Source: Ryuthela nishihirai
Lineage: Eukaryota > Arthropoda > Arachnida > Araneae > Heptathelidae
Length of the DNA: 64,000 nucleotides
Reading direction: 5' to 3'
Assembly (NCBI GenBank): GCA_038380435.1
Contig: JAWZYU010000013.1
Span: forward strand, 65,428,446 to 65,492,445
The notes under the pieces were generated by a model. That model ran no database searches, was not told the DNA's origin, and saw only the letters and a program-made list of their open reading frames with translations. Made by a program: the position numbers and the translations under genes. Shown in pieces: positions 9,723 through 21,767 of the stretch. The stretch's first letter is position 1. Each line of letters begins with the position of its first letter.

Positions 9723-12700
9723 CTACGGAGGTCCAACCAGACCGTGCAATTTAGTTCTCCAAGCAAGTCTATCCTGAGCTACATCTACTGCATCTGGCCA
9801 CTGCACACCAATTCTAACAAGGTCCTGTTTGACATTGTCTGCCCACCACATCCTAGGTCTCCCCTTCTTTCTGAGGCCTTTAGGTAATACATAAATCTCA
9901 TCTAAAACTGGACCTCTTTGTAAGCGGATAGAGTATATCTGCTATCATCAGGTCCAAACGCAAAGGCAATCGGTGGAAGCTAATGTAATAGAGACAGAAA
10001 GTAGAATTCAGAATTTAGAATTTGAAGGAAGAGGTCGATCGAAAGTAGCGGCGGAAGGGAAGTTGAAGAGATCGATAATGAAAGGCCTTTAGGAACACTG
10101 TTCATAACCCTATTCGCCAATCTATAATTATTCATACGGGCAACATGGCCAAACCAACGGAGTCTCTCTCTGCACAATATGCTGCTTAAAGGAGGTTGCA
10201 AACTCCTTTGCCTAATCTCATCATTACTTACAAAGTTGAACCACCTAATGCCCAAGATACTGCATAAGCATCTGGAATCAAAAGCATCTAGTTTCCTGTT
10301 ATCTTGTTTACAAAGGGTCCAAGTTTCACTACAATAACTAACCCTAGAAAGAACCAAACTATTATACAGTCTAATTTAGTCTTTAGGTGTATACGCCTAT
10401 TTCTCCACACTCTCCATAGGTTCTTAAAAGTCCCGGCAGCAATCCCTATTCGTCTGTTAATCTCATGCCGCACATCACCATTATCTGTTACATAGCTCCC
10501 AAGAAAATTAAACTGTGACACCTGCTCAAGACTGCAACCATTCAGATTAACTGAATCACAGCCTGCCTGACCAATTTTCATCACTTTAGTTTTCTCTCTG
10601 TTTATAACCAAACCTACTCTATTACAAGTTTCATCAACAGCTCGAATGAAAGAGTTCATCACATCAACATCATTTGCCAAAAGGGCTAAATCATCAGCAT
10701 AATCTAAATCAGAAATTTTCGTATCTCCAGCCCATTTAAGGCCAAAATCTTTCCCTTGAAGTGATTTTCGCATAACATAATCAATAACCAAGCTAAAGAG
10801 AAAAGGAGACAAAATGCACCCTTGTCGAACACCAGAAGTAATGCTAAACCAATTGCTACAAGCCTTACCAACTCTCACACACGACTCAGTGTTATTATAG
10901 AGAGCTTTCATAATGTTAACTAACTTGTCTGGTATACCATATGTTCTCACAATCAACCACAAATTGTGACGATCAACAGAGTCGAAAGCCTTTTTGAAAT
11001 CAACAAACTAGCAACCAAAGGTTTCTGAAACTCTAAACATTTCTCAAGAATCTGCCTAAGTGAAAATATCAGATCCACACATCCCCTACCACTTCTGAAT
11101 CCACATTGCTCATCACGCAATTGACTGTCAACCAGATTCTTAATTCTATTAAGCACAATCATGGAAAGAACTTTACCTGGAACATAGAGTAGGCTGATAC
11201 CCCTATAGTTATCACAAGAACTGCGATCACCTTTTTTGAAAATAGGGATAACAATAGCTCTGGTAAAATCCTTAGGAACCATGCCTTTATCGTAAAAGAT
11301 ATTCAGAATTTCAGTCATCCAAGTGGTAAGCGAAACATTCCCAGCTCTAAGCATTTCCGTAGTAATTTCATCTACCCCTGGGGATTTATGAAGTTTAAGT
11401 TTAGAAACAGCCAAAAGAACTTCAGATTGTGTTATAGGGCCAACATTAAAGCCACCAATGCATCTATCATCATTGCAAAGAATGGGAGTAGAACTAACTA
11501 CATTGTTTAGCACATCACTGAAATGCTCAGCCCACCTAGCCATGACAGAATCCTCCCCTTCTATAACCTTACCTTGTTTATCTTTCAATCCTTGTATGCC
11601 TGTCCGTTTTCTACCACACAAAACATTAACTATCTGGTACAGCTCTCTGCTGTTATGCTGTCTAACTGCTTCCTCGGCTTTGTCAGCCAAACCATCAAGC
11701 CAAAGATTCTTATCAGCAGCTAACTGATCCTTTACAAGTTTATTAAGGTCTCTGTAATGCTTTCTATTAGGACTAGTAGGGTATTGATTAAGGGCATTCC
11801 TGCAGTTCTTTCTTTCCGAAATAAGCTCAAATGCCTTATCACTCAGATAATTTTGCCTCTTATGCTCCTTTTTTCCTAAAAGAGTACTGTTAGTGTCCAA
11901 AAAAGCCTGTTTAAAATGATCCCATTCTTCCTCAACTTCAGTAGTAAGCAAACCATGACTGTCATAATGACTAGGTAACCTATCATGGTAAGCTTTGGCT
12001 ATAACTGGATCGTTCAGAGCTTCAGTATTAAAAGTAAATTTTTTAACCCTAGCACAACACTTTTTAAGTTTAAGTTGCAACACACTTTTAACAAGGTAAT
12101 GGTCAGATCCAATTTCAGCTCCCCTATATGCCCTGGTATTCCTAACAGAACTAGCCCATTTGCTGTTAATTAATATGTAATCAATCATATTCTTATGCAG
12201 CCCATCAGGTGAAACCCATGTGTATTTATGTATGTCGCGGTGTTTGTAATATGTGTTAGTTATTCTGAAACCATTGAGTTTACTTACCTGTAGGAGACGT
12301 TGCCCATTGCCATTGCAGCTACCAATACCAAAAGGGCCTATTACTCCTCCCCAAAGGTCAGAGTCAGTACAAACTTTGGCATTGAAGTCACCAAGAACAA
12401 GGGTAATATCTCCTTTCTTGACAGAATTCAAAATATCTTGAAGTTGTTCATAAAACCTATCCTTCTCATCCTCATCGGCATCCTCAGTGGGGGCATAACA
12501 GCAGATAACATTCAAGTCTTTAATGCTTGTCTGAAATTTTGCTGTAAGAAACCTTTCATTAATGCACTCATATCGTAGAAGAGCATTCCTAGCGTGTCTG
12601 CTGAGAAGCAGACCCACGCCTTGGTGATGCTTATTGTCGTCCCTCCCTGAAAAGAGAAATTTAAGATTATTTTTAAAAATCTGACCTTTACCTGTCCATC

Positions 12701-12941
12701 TGGTCTCTTGCAAGCCGAGAATATCTAAATTATAACGGTGGAATTCTTGTGTGAGGACATCAAGAGAAAAAGCTCTGTGCAGAGTCCTCACATTCCAACT
12801 ACCTATGGAGAGAAAATGGTTAGTGGGATGTTTAAAGAAACTATGTTTATTGAGAGAGGGAATGCCGACAATATCAAACAACCCCCTAATCGCAGACATG
12901 GGGCAAAGACCCGTTCCCCCACTACTAAAGGCCGAAGCCAT
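9723..12941 (-). pseudogene. RTE-like endonuclease/reverse transcriptase, frameshifted
   Basis: Nicks target DNA and copies the element RNA by target-primed reverse transcription. The first frame (12941 down to 10953) carries an AP-like endonuclease with IGSWNVRTL, LQETRW, LGDFNAKV, MIDYILI and GSDHYLV, then the RT start: IPIFKKGDRSSCDNYRGISL and EQCGFRSGRGCVDLIF. Near 11010 a one-base shift moves the reading into a second frame (to about 10375) with DFKKAFDSVDRHNLW, GVRQGCILSPFLF and the catalytic LDYADDLALLA. Near 10372 a deleted A (compared with the copy at 6560) shifts it again, to NRVMNSVPKGL, where the 199-bp insert intervenes; the final frame ends LVGPP at 9723. Two frameshifts plus the insert make it inactive. 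Confidence 0.9.
9885..10083. mobile_element. Unclassified 199-bp insertion with 10-bp target duplication
   Basis: The LINE reading is continuous across GGCCTTTAGG, which occurs on both sides of this stretch (9875-9884 and 10084-10093), while the homologous fragment at 6850 has the site once and uninterrupted. The 199 bp between are therefore an insertion. They contain no ORF, no clear A/B boxes, no obvious terminal inverted repeat, and do not resemble other repeats in the window. The right part is purine-rich (about 9985-10083). A 10-bp duplication fits a SINE or other LINE-driven insertion. Confidence 0.8.
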
Positions 12942-13486
12942 CTACATTGGAAGACTTCCTCCAATGTAGAATTTGACGATGCCAATAGAAGCAAAGAGTT
13001 CAGGTGCCTGCGATGACTTCTGCTCAGGATTATCCACCAGCTGACAAACATATCCTGTGAATCTATTCACTTGGGGCTGTCAGCCCACAAACAAACAGAA
13101 AACACAGCGGAAGATTTTCCCTCCACAGAAGCCCACCAGTGCAGCAAAATCAGGATCCATAATCAAGCTCAGAGCCATATATCTGTCCAGTCCAGTAGGT
13201 TTATATGGTCAGCACCAGGACCCTGTGTGGTTGACCACTCCTCAGCAGGGTAGAAAAAAAAAGAAAAGTAGCCATAGTTGTCCAGATCAGTAGGCCACAC
13301 TAATCTGGCAGCCCTCCCCTTCCGTTCACTTCCACAAGAGAGTATCTCTTTTGAAAGTTACTAACGGTCCGCACCACGAGAAGGCGGGGTCGGACATTAG
13401 GTGCTAGGCCTGGCCGGTTCTATGCATCATCACAGGGGATTGGTGCATAGTTCTCCTTCCAGTGACTACCTAGCTACCATTTACAG
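12942..13486 (-). promoter_or_regulatory. RTE-like LINE 5' leader
   Basis: Untranslated region between the 5' junction (13486, next to the target duplication) and the first Met of the gene. It is GC-richer than its surroundings and would be expected to hold the internal promoter; no specific element was recognised. Confidence 0.5.
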
Positions 13487-13496
13487 CCTCTACCCA
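13487..13496. repeat. LINE target-site duplication, right
   Basis: CCTCTACCCA, the partner of 9611-9620. The Tc1 transposase reading resumes directly after it. Confidence 0.85.
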
Positions 13497-13760
13497 CTGA
13501 CGCCATATTCTCATCACTGTGGCAGCAATCCGTCCAACACGAGCACCGAAGTCTCAGTACGATAATCCGCCTTCCCGTAATCCCACAATTCTCCCTCGAT
13601 AAAAGTCGTAAACTGGTCGTATTGATGCCGTGTTCTTCGACAGGGAATTCTTATTCCTTTAGTGCGCAAGAACTGCGAGCAAACACAATTCCAGTGCTTT
13701 ACCCTGGCTCTTTGTAATCTCATCTTATACCACTTCAAGGGGGCGTTACTGTCACACATG
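13490..13760 (-). pseudogene. Tc1 transposase remnant, N-terminal part
   Basis: On the minus strand, the frame reads RRTRHQYDQFTTFIEGELW, matching the usual N-terminus of Tc1 transposases ahead of the first helix-turn-helix, and an adjoining frame reads IAATVMRIWRQWVE up to the LINE junction. It joins the piece at 8746-9610 across the LINE. Frame shifts are present inside the HTH. Confidence 0.75.
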
Positions 13761-13880
13761 ATGTGTGTATGTACTGCGCTTTGAATCATCTACATGTTCA
13801 CCCATAGGCTATCCATCTTGCATCTTTCGGGACAATCTGATGAGGTCTTCCTGGTATTGCACTATTAATGGCCAGCATTA

Positions 13881-15170
13881 TTACAATGCAGGGGCATAAT
13901 GCTTAAATTGAAGTAGAAAGGGCAAGAACACCTTTTCCAGTTACTTTCTTTTCGAAAATTTTTGTGAAATAATAAATTTTGGGAATAGCTGAAAAAAAAT
14001 GCATTACGAAACATCTTTTAGTCAAATTCGGTTCGATTCAATATGAGGCATCTCCTCTATTTGTTTCCTTCATCTGGGCCCCGTCTGTGCTAGTCAAAGT
14101 GCCCCATTAAACATTTTACTCACTAGCCGACATTGTAATTCAAGTCAACTTTTTCATTTCATATTTTGCAAATAAATTGTAATTTAAATTATAGAATATA
14201 ATTGCAACTAATTAAGAAGTGTTTGCTGTGCCTTGACTTTAAGTATCTCACTGCTGTAAATTAAATACTAAGTCTGCCATATAACTGCGATAAGCACTTA
14301 ATTCAAAGTTTTGCATGACAATTAACTGTGATTAACTTGTATAGTCTTAAATAAATTCATTTCTCTACATTAGCAGCAGAAGTTTCATTGGATATTAAAA
14401 AACCAATAGCTGTCAGTTATGCAGTGTTTGTTACATTGGCAATGATACATCATTCCCTACTGAATCATGTTTACGGGTAAAACTATCAGTGGTTTTGAAT
14501 GTCACTATCTGATCAAGATGTCTCTCTATTCTGCGAAGAAAAATGTTATTCAGTTACTATCAAAGGTCATTTCGCTCCAAACGAAGCTCTCATGAAAGAT
14601 TACTTCCTGATTAATTTTTTATCTTGTACCGACAAATAATTCTACGAAATTTCAACCCTTTGTCCTCAGTTTTTTCACTTCTGACTCAATTCAGTGTTCC
14701 TCTTCGGCAATAAACCATTTTTTTTTCTGCAATTGGTGATTGCAAACATGTTGAAAAAGAATTACCGTGGAAAACAGAAGCTGAACGATAATTTCTAATT
14801 TAGAAATTAACTATAAAAGGACCTTTTTTTCTAACTTTTGATTTATAGTCAGACGGTTCGGATCTAGAAAAACATCGAGGGGGCAGGAGGGGGGCAATAA
14901 ACACAGACGAGCTGAAAAAATGCAAACGGGATGCAATACAGTATAACATTTCCCCTTCCGTTTTACAGGTCTTTAAAAACTCTCTTGAAAAATGCATGAA
15001 ATATAAATACGTTTAATAATTTTTTGTCTCTTTTACCATAATTAGCATTCTGAAAGAATTCTTTATATTCGGAAAAATTCTTATATATTCTGAGGTATGT
15101 GATTTAGAGTCTCAATGTAGATAGTGAAACGTTCAGACGGCCAATCTTGGGCTCCTGATTGTGATTAAAG
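13881..15170. other. AT-rich DNA without a recognised gene
   Basis: No supported gene. A small palindrome, 'taatttctaa' with 'ttagaaatta', sits near 14787-14808. Confidence 0.5.
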
Positions 15171-15359
15171 CTTGAAGTGTGCTACATTTTTGATGGGTGG
15201 AAAGAAGAAAGCTGATAACTTGAATAATAAGTTGAAAAAGACAAAAGACATTTCCATAAAGTCCTCTCAGCAGGCACAGTTAAAAAATTTACACAAGCAT
15301 GTCGAAAAATCTCAACTGGCTAGTGAGATCGATCTTATTCTGCTAATGACAAATGAGTT

Positions 15360-16340
15360 TTGAAAACAAGCGCCATCTTCGATACCCGCCTCAACGCTAA
15401 GAAGAAAGTGATTCCCACTGGTGAAGAAGAAAAACATACTCTTTTGGATACCCTGAACCCCGATTTGTGTCATGAATTGGATCTTACTTCCGAAGAAGGC
15501 GACCCCAACGCTGGTGCTTCCGTGATAGCTGAAGATATAAACAGTAATCCATACAGAAACAGATACAAAAAGGCGGAACTTGCTCTACTATTCTGTAGTG
15601 AGACCTCAAAACTGGTGGACTTGGACGATGAAAGGTGACTGACCTTTTTTTATAAGATGCTTAATAAAGACATTAAAGGTCGCTCACCCGTAAAGGTGAT
15701 ATTGTATTCCCCGAAAGTGAAGCAGATTTAATCATACTTAAACAAATTATTAACTTACTAGGAGTTGATGTTTCTTACAGATTTCCAGATAAAGATCATT
15801 CTATGGGTCTACTTGTTAATGTAAAACTAAAATATAGTGATGACTACTTACTGCAATGTCTAAAAGAATATGACGTTTATCGAGTTAGACGTATGTTCAG
15901 ATATGTGACAAATTACTCTAAAGAAGGATATCTAAAACAACCAACGGAAAATGTCGTAATATATACTACTAAAAACAAACTACCCCGAAATATGAACATA
16001 GGCTTTTCTAGTTTTTTTGTAAAGGAACATTTTGGTTCACCTGCAGTTTGTGGTAACTGCTGGAGGGGGGGGGGGCGTCGCCGCTAGTTGTAGGAGTCGG
16101 GTCAGATGTAAAAGATGCAGTGGGGCCCACTCCTATAAAACGTAAAAATACAGTTTTTGTCTGTCCTAATTGTAATGGCCTTCATCCTGCAACATACTAT
16201 GGATATGCAATAAAGAAAATTGCATGCAGGGCAATGAGAATACAAAACCTGATGCAATGCAGTCGGACGTCTGCATTTAGCCTTGCAAAGAAAGAGCTAG
16301 CGCACAACCAGGTCCGGGATGCTACAGCGCACTTTTAGGT
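15360..16340 (+). pseudogene. LINE ORF1 (gag-like nucleic-acid-binding protein), broken
   Basis: Fragments in several frames form a gag-like ORF1, whose product packages element RNA. A region around 15690-16010 includes the segment with YDVYRVRRMFR, NVVIYTTKNKLPRNM and FSSFFVKEHFGSP, the layout seen before the zinc knuckles of I/Jockey ORF1 proteins. Knuckle pieces follow: VCGNC, then RVRCKRCSGAHSYK, then CPNCNGLHPATYYG (about 16160-16205). A G-run near 16065-16074 marks a frameshift. The upstream charged ORF from 15172 may be the N-terminus. Confidence 0.75.
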
Positions 16341-16883
16341 CCGCGAACTTTCAAGTTTCAATCCGCCGACTTTCGCTCGTTTTCAAAATGAAAACTTTTG
16401 TGATTATGACTCTCAAAATGTGATAAATAATGACAAAGGATTGAGAAACTTTTACCTACGTCTGGATCTTTATATAATAAACTTTGGCACGGGAAATGGA
16501 CATTCATAGTCAAAGAAATTTAAATAAACAACGACGACTTGCTTCGTAAAAAAAGAAAAGTGTTGACTTGGATAAGGATGACAGAATGCTGTGAATGCCT
16601 TCTACTTCTAGGGAAGTTTATTCTACAGGCCATATTGCTATGCAGAAACAGCCAATTAAAAAGAACTCGCCTTCATATGCTCTATTGCTAAATCATCGGT
16701 CAACAGAAGTGCTCAAAATATTAACGCTAAGTATACTTTATCTCCAAACACAATCGCAAATGAACTAAAATCTGAAAATGTGACTGTTAATTTATTAGTG
16801 GACTTAGTGTTAGATCTGCTTAAGTATATTTGTCCTACTGAAGCGGTCTACAAACTTATTATGGACATTCTACTACAATTCAA

Positions 16884-19800
16884 AACCTAATAAATTAAAT
16901 CTCCTACAATGGAATTGTAGGGGATTAATTTCTAAAAGGGAGGAAGTCATCTTATTTGCCAAATATCAATATATCAATATTTTTGGCATTCAAGAAATGC
17001 AAACCAAAAAACACGTTTCTATACCTAATTTTATTTCATGCTTTCATTTCTCTCCACATAGTAGAAGTGGAGTGGGGTTTTTAATACACCAAAAAATTAA
17101 TCACAAAATTATTTATCTTAACTACGACATGTATCATTTAGAGTGTTTAGCTCTACAAATTTTAATTAAAGATTTTTCATTTACAATTTTAAATATATAT
17201 ATAATCCTGGCTTGGCTTTAACTGAAAATTATTTAAAATCTATTATTTTTCAATTTAATGAACCACTAATTTGTCTACTGATCTAAGGGACCTGGGTTCG
17301 AGCCCGGGTAAGGCATGGCTGTTTGTGTCGTTTTTCTGCTGAGGGCCTGCCATCCTCTCAGACCTTCTACTATGGCATATAAACTGACAGGCTCCTGTCA
17401 GACCTCTGTGGCAAGCAGCTGCTTGAGGGGGTATTTATTTATTTTATATTTAATTATTGTTGGGGATTTTAATTCGCATCATTCCTTTTGGCATTCTTAT
17501 ACCACAAACTCTGCTGGTCTTTATGTAAATTTATTTCAAATTCTAATTTTATTTTGCTTAATAATAAAGAAACTGCACATGAAAATTTGGCTAATAACCG
17601 ATCAATTATTGATCTTTCATTTATTTCTCCTGACATTTTCGATAAATTTGAATGGTCACTGCTGCCAGATACTAGGGGCAGTGACTATCACCCTATACTT
17701 TTATCTTCCAAATTAATATTAAATTACAAACAACATGTTTATTTAAATGACTGGATCTCATTTAAAAATATACTTGAGAATACTCAAACTTCTAATTCAG
17801 ATTTAAATTATGATGAATTTTTTACCTTGATTGCAGATCATACTCAATCTGCCTTTAAAACTATTATAAATAAAATACCAAAATTACAACGTAATTTTGG
17901 TACATGAACAGACTACTGTCTATTCGTAAGAAAGCTGAAAACAAATCTAAAAGATCAAAAAGTTTTCAGGGCATAAATAATTTTAAAAAATTAAGGCGGA
18001 GGTACGGAAAAAATTAGAAACGTCTTATAGAGATAACTGGAAAGAATTTACATCTCAGTTAACAACTATCACTCGAGAAAAAATTTCCGGAAAATATATA
18101 AAATATTTTTTTAGGGAAAAAAACAAAATCTACCTATAGCACAATATGCTATTCAACATAAAATTACTATTGCCCAAACAACTGATGTATTTGCAAAATA
18201 TCTAAAAATTGTACAACCCATTATCCCTTTGGACACTAAACAAAAGAATCATATTATTCAACAGATTAATAATATTACTAAAGAAAATTCTACAACTAAC
18301 CGTCTTTTTACTTTTTTCGGAACTAAATAATGCGATAAAAAGATTTAATCTTAAATCTGCCGCAGGGGCAGATAATGTTTTAAACAAATTTTTTTAAGAA
18401 TTTTCCACATACTTGGAAAAAAAAAACTTCTAGATATTTTCAATCACATTTGGGATTCACATGAAATTCCTTCCTCATGGGAGGAAATTTTGGTTATTTT
18501 TATTCAAAAACGAGGTAAAATACCTGCTGAAATTAATTCTTACCGGCCCATCACTCTCCTACCAAATACATTAAAACTATTTAAAAAAAATTCTTTTTAA
18601 AAGTCTAAATTGACTATTGGAATCTAAAAATCTATTACCTCAAATTTTTTTTGGATTTCGAAAGAATCTTTCCTAAAAGGAATGTATTTCATTATTGCTT
18701 ACAGACAATTATAATGCTAACAAGAGGAAAAAAATCTTATTGGCTCTATCCTTGGATTTGACACAAGCATTTGATACAGTGTCAATTGATGGACTTATTT
18801 TAAAATTAATTAATGCAAAAATTGTATAATATTATTTTATTTCTATTTCATTATTTAAAAAAAAAAGAAAATTACGAGTAAAACTAAACTCTTATTTTTC
18901 TCAATCATACTACATTACACAGGGCATAGACCAAGGATCTACATTATCACCCATATTATTTAATTTTTATTTACATGATATCAAAACAATTTTTAATACG
19001 GACATTACCTTTACTTGTTATGCAGACGACCTAACCTTTTGGACATCAGATAAGAATGAATATGATTTACAACATAAGTTACAGAATCAACTAAACAAAC
19101 TCTCAAAATACTGTGATAAATGAAATTTAATAATTAATATTAAAAAACTTATTGCATACCATTTTACAAAACTAAAAATTATACCCGTAAATTTGTATTA
19201 AAAATTAATTCAGCAGCTATCTCTCAAGTTTCGCAATGTAAACTACTTGGATTTTATTTAGATTCTAAATTAACTTGGAACACTCATTTTGAACATGCAT
19301 ATACAGCTGGCACAAAACTCTTAAACATTTTTAAACTTTTTGGCTTTAAAAAAGAAGGAAGTCTACAAAAATATTTAATTACTCTTTATCAAAACTTAAT
19401 TAGGGCAAAAATGGAATATGGGTTGGAATTTATTGACAAACCCCGTATCAATAAAATAAAAAAATTAAATGTAATACAGAATAAATATATAAAACTTGCT
19501 TTAGGTTTGCCAAATTTTTGTCCTACACTTGCTTTAACAGCTGAAACTGTCTTTCCTTCATTTGATATTAGGCACAAAATTTTAATATTAAATACTATTT
19601 AAAATTACATTTAAAGCTTCCTAATCACCCTTTTTACATAAAATTAAAAAAAACTTCTTTTTATAAATTAATTAAAGAAAAGCCATATATACTTAAATAT
19701 TTTAACAAATTTTCTAAAGAGGATGTTAGAGGGGATATCCCAGGCCTCTTTGCAGACTGGTGCTTTCAATCACCAATTTTTAATATTGATATTCCTTTAT

Positions 19801-20763
19801 TAAATTCCAAAAAAACTTTCTAATGAAGCTATTATTCAACTATTTTACAACTTTAAACATGATGAATTTCAAAATTTTATAGAAATATATACAGATGGAT
19901 CTGTATTAACAAAGACCGGAGCTGCTACGGCAGCAATTTATATACCTCTATTTGATATTTCTCTTGCATTTAAACTACCTGACTATACCTCAATTTTACA
20001 TGCAGAAAGTTTTGCAATCATTGCCGCATTTAAATGGCTTTTGGAATATTAAAGACAGACAAACTATTTTTTTTGTTGACTCCAAGGGAGCCATACAATC
20101 TTTAATGCAGGAACCTTTATACTCATCCTATATTTATTACACAAAATCTATGTAGAATTAAATACTGATAATTTCAAAAAAAATAATAATATTATCGCCA
20201 TAAATTGGATAACGGGTCACTCCGGAATTAAGGAAAATGATGGAATGGATAGTATTGCCAAGAATGCACACTTATTAACAACAATCACTCCAATTTTTTA
20301 ATTTTTTTACCCTGATTAAAAAAGATATTAAACAATTAGAATTCAATCTCACAGGAAAAAAATTTCAATATCAAACATTTTCATAAAACAGAATTTTAGA
20401 TCTTATTTATCAAAAAATATCAATTACCTTATAAAATTTCCATTTTCTAGATATGAAAATAAACTCTTATTAAGATTACGTACTGATACAATTATGTTAA
20501 ATAAATCAAAATTTCACATAAATTTTATTAATACCCCAAACTGTATAATATGTAATTTACCAGAAAATACTAACCATATCTTACTAAACTGCAAGAAATT
20601 TACAACCCACAGGGAAAATTTTTTCAAAATGTTGGAAAATATTGGTATATTTTATTTTACTATTGATTCAATTTTAAATCATCCAAATTTTAAAACCAGA
20701 ATTAAAATCTATCAAAATATCCTTGACTTCCTCCTGGAAACTAATATTTGGAAACAGTTATAA
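16884..20763 (+). pseudogene. LINE ORF2 (endonuclease, RT, RNase H), broken
   Basis: Order of recognisable blocks: endonuclease start LLQWNCRGLISKREEV (about 16900), FGIQEMQ, SGVGFLI; after the SINE, IIVGDFNSHHSFWHS (about 17455-17500), then DLSFISPD and GSDYHPI. The RT follows with SAAGADNVLNKF (about 18355), EINSYRPITLLPN (about 18530), SLDLTQAFDTVS (about 18750), QGIDQGSTLSPILFNFY (about 18920) and the catalytic CYADDLTFW (about 19018). RNase H shows EIYTDGSVLTKTGAAT (about 19885), LHAESFAIIAAF, VDSKGAIQSL and INWITGHSGIKEND. A CNLPENTNHILLNC motif ends it. Many stops and shifts. Confidence 0.85.
17272..17450 (+). mobile_element. SINE family S1, copy C
   Basis: Contains the B box GGGTTCGAGCCC (17294-17305) and the S1 body ('tttttctgctgagggcctgc', 'tataaactgacaggctcctg', 'aagcagctgcttgaggggg') with an A/T-rich tail. 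The A-box part is missing. It splits the endonuclease frame of the host LINE: the reading NEPL before and IIVGDFN after are joined when it is removed, leaving about 5 bp (TAATT) shared at the junctions. Confidence 0.85.
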
Positions 20764-20960
20764 AAAATAAATAAATAAAAAAACGTTTAATTTTAAAAAA
20801 ATTAAATAAAAAAAATAATAATTTAGAAAAAAAGAAAAAAATATTAACAAAAATATTAAAAATTTTAAAATATAATAAAAAATTTTTAAAAATTAAAGAA
20901 AAACTTTTTGCACAAAAAAGGAAAATGAAAAAAAACCTAAAAAAAATATTTTTAACAAAT
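20764..20960. repeat. A-rich tract after LINE ORF2
   Basis: Nearly 200 bp of A-rich sequence with short TTTAAA-type interruptions follows the last LINE codon. It is likely the degenerate 3' untranslated region and tail of the retrotransposon. Confidence 0.6.
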
Positions 20961-21767
20961 TATTGCAATGGGAAAGTCTGTAGAAGGAAATCCCAATTTT
21001 TGTGATGTATTCAATCAATCACGGCCCCCCCCCCATATTCTTGTCCATCCCGTACACGTTCACTTTAGGGCTTTCGCTCACATTTTCCAAAACTACCCTA
21101 AGATTTTAAGTGCCCAAATTCTGACTTTGGGATTATTGACTTTGCCACTGACGCGAAATTTATTTTTAAACAGTAACACCTTCATGTTTTTGAGCCATTC
21201 CTGGAAGCCACAACAAAATCTGTACCTTTTATTCTTTATCTGTGGCCTTGATTGCTAGAGCCCTGATGGGGTAGTAAAAGTTTCAACCACATTCACAAGG
21301 TCTAATGCGCACTGTCATGCGCTAAACTTTATCAGCATCCTCGCATATCAGCTACTTAATAATCGTCTATATTTTGCAAATGCTTGATGTCTGGTGTATG
21401 TTTACCATTAAAAGAACTCTGTCCAATGGATTATTAATGACTAATAATTAACTAGGAAAATGTACTGTGACAGAAAAGTCTGTCTTTCAGAAAGAAATGG
21501 CCAACTAAAAATTAAAATTACTTTATAAAGAGCCAATTTTGCAGTGTTTTTGAGTAAATTTTGCTCTTTTCAAGCATTTATTGGCGATTAGGGGGAGTCA
21601 TTCCTTTTTATTAGGCAAATAACTCCCTCTACATTCCACTCTGTGAACTTCGTGATCTTCACGATTGAAAATTTCACAAATTTAATTCCAGTTTTCTAAA
21701 CAACACTCGAGTCGGTTTTTTAAACTTAAAATTTCTTTGTCAGCAAAAAGATCGCTTCTGAAAACAA
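20961..21767. other. DNA without a recognised gene
   Basis: A 96-codon ORF (20968-21258) has no recognisable motif and is not supported as a gene. Nothing else was identified. Confidence 0.45.

Larger units (their letters stand above)
9621..13486 (-). mobile_element. Full-length RTE-like non-LTR retrotransposon
   Basis: About 3.87 kb on the minus strand, bounded by the 10-bp duplication CCTCTACCCA and ending in (GAT)n. It has a 5' leader of about 545 bp (12942-13486) and one long endonuclease-reverse transcriptase gene. The small single-ORF layout, the RT block order, and the simple-repeat 3' end fit the RTE clade; clade assignment is from motifs only. It lies inside a Tc1 element and itself contains a 199-bp insert at 9885-10083. 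Confidence 0.9.
8613..13878 (-). mobile_element. Degenerate Tc1/mariner transposon split by a LINE
   Basis: The ends are inverted: 'tgctggccattaaaagtgc' at 8614 and, reverse-complemented, 'tgctggccattaatagtgc' ending at 13878; each is flanked by TA (8611-8612 and 13879-13880). The total is 5266 bp, of which about 3.88 kb is a LINE plus one target repeat, leaving about 1.39 kb, a normal size for Tc1. The transposase is decayed. Terminal repeats are short (about 35 bp recognisable), unlike the 149-bp repeats of the Tc1 at 3649-5179, so it is a different lineage. Confidence 0.85.
15172..20960 (+). mobile_element. Decayed I/Jockey-like LINE
   Basis: About 5.6 kb of retrotransposon plus a SINE insert: a gag-like ORF1, then an ORF2 with endonuclease, reverse transcriptase, RNase H and a C-terminal Cys/His motif, then an A-rich tail (20764-20960). 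Presence of RNase H and a CCHC-type ORF1 points to the I group or RNase H-bearing Jockey relatives. Stops and frameshifts are scattered throughout, so it is old. The base composition is markedly more AT-rich than in the RTE element. Confidence 0.85.

Noticed and set aside
9419..9887. Poly-Ile or poly-Ser proteins on the plus strand
   Set aside because: They are readings of the (ATC)n tail of the RTE-like LINE.
12253..13293. Plus-strand ORFs across the RTE element
   Set aside because: They are antisense shadows of the LINE endonuclease gene and its leader.
20968..21258. 96-codon ORF after the LINE tail
   Set aside because: No motif recognised; it includes a poly-C run read as proline and has no relation to LINE proteins.
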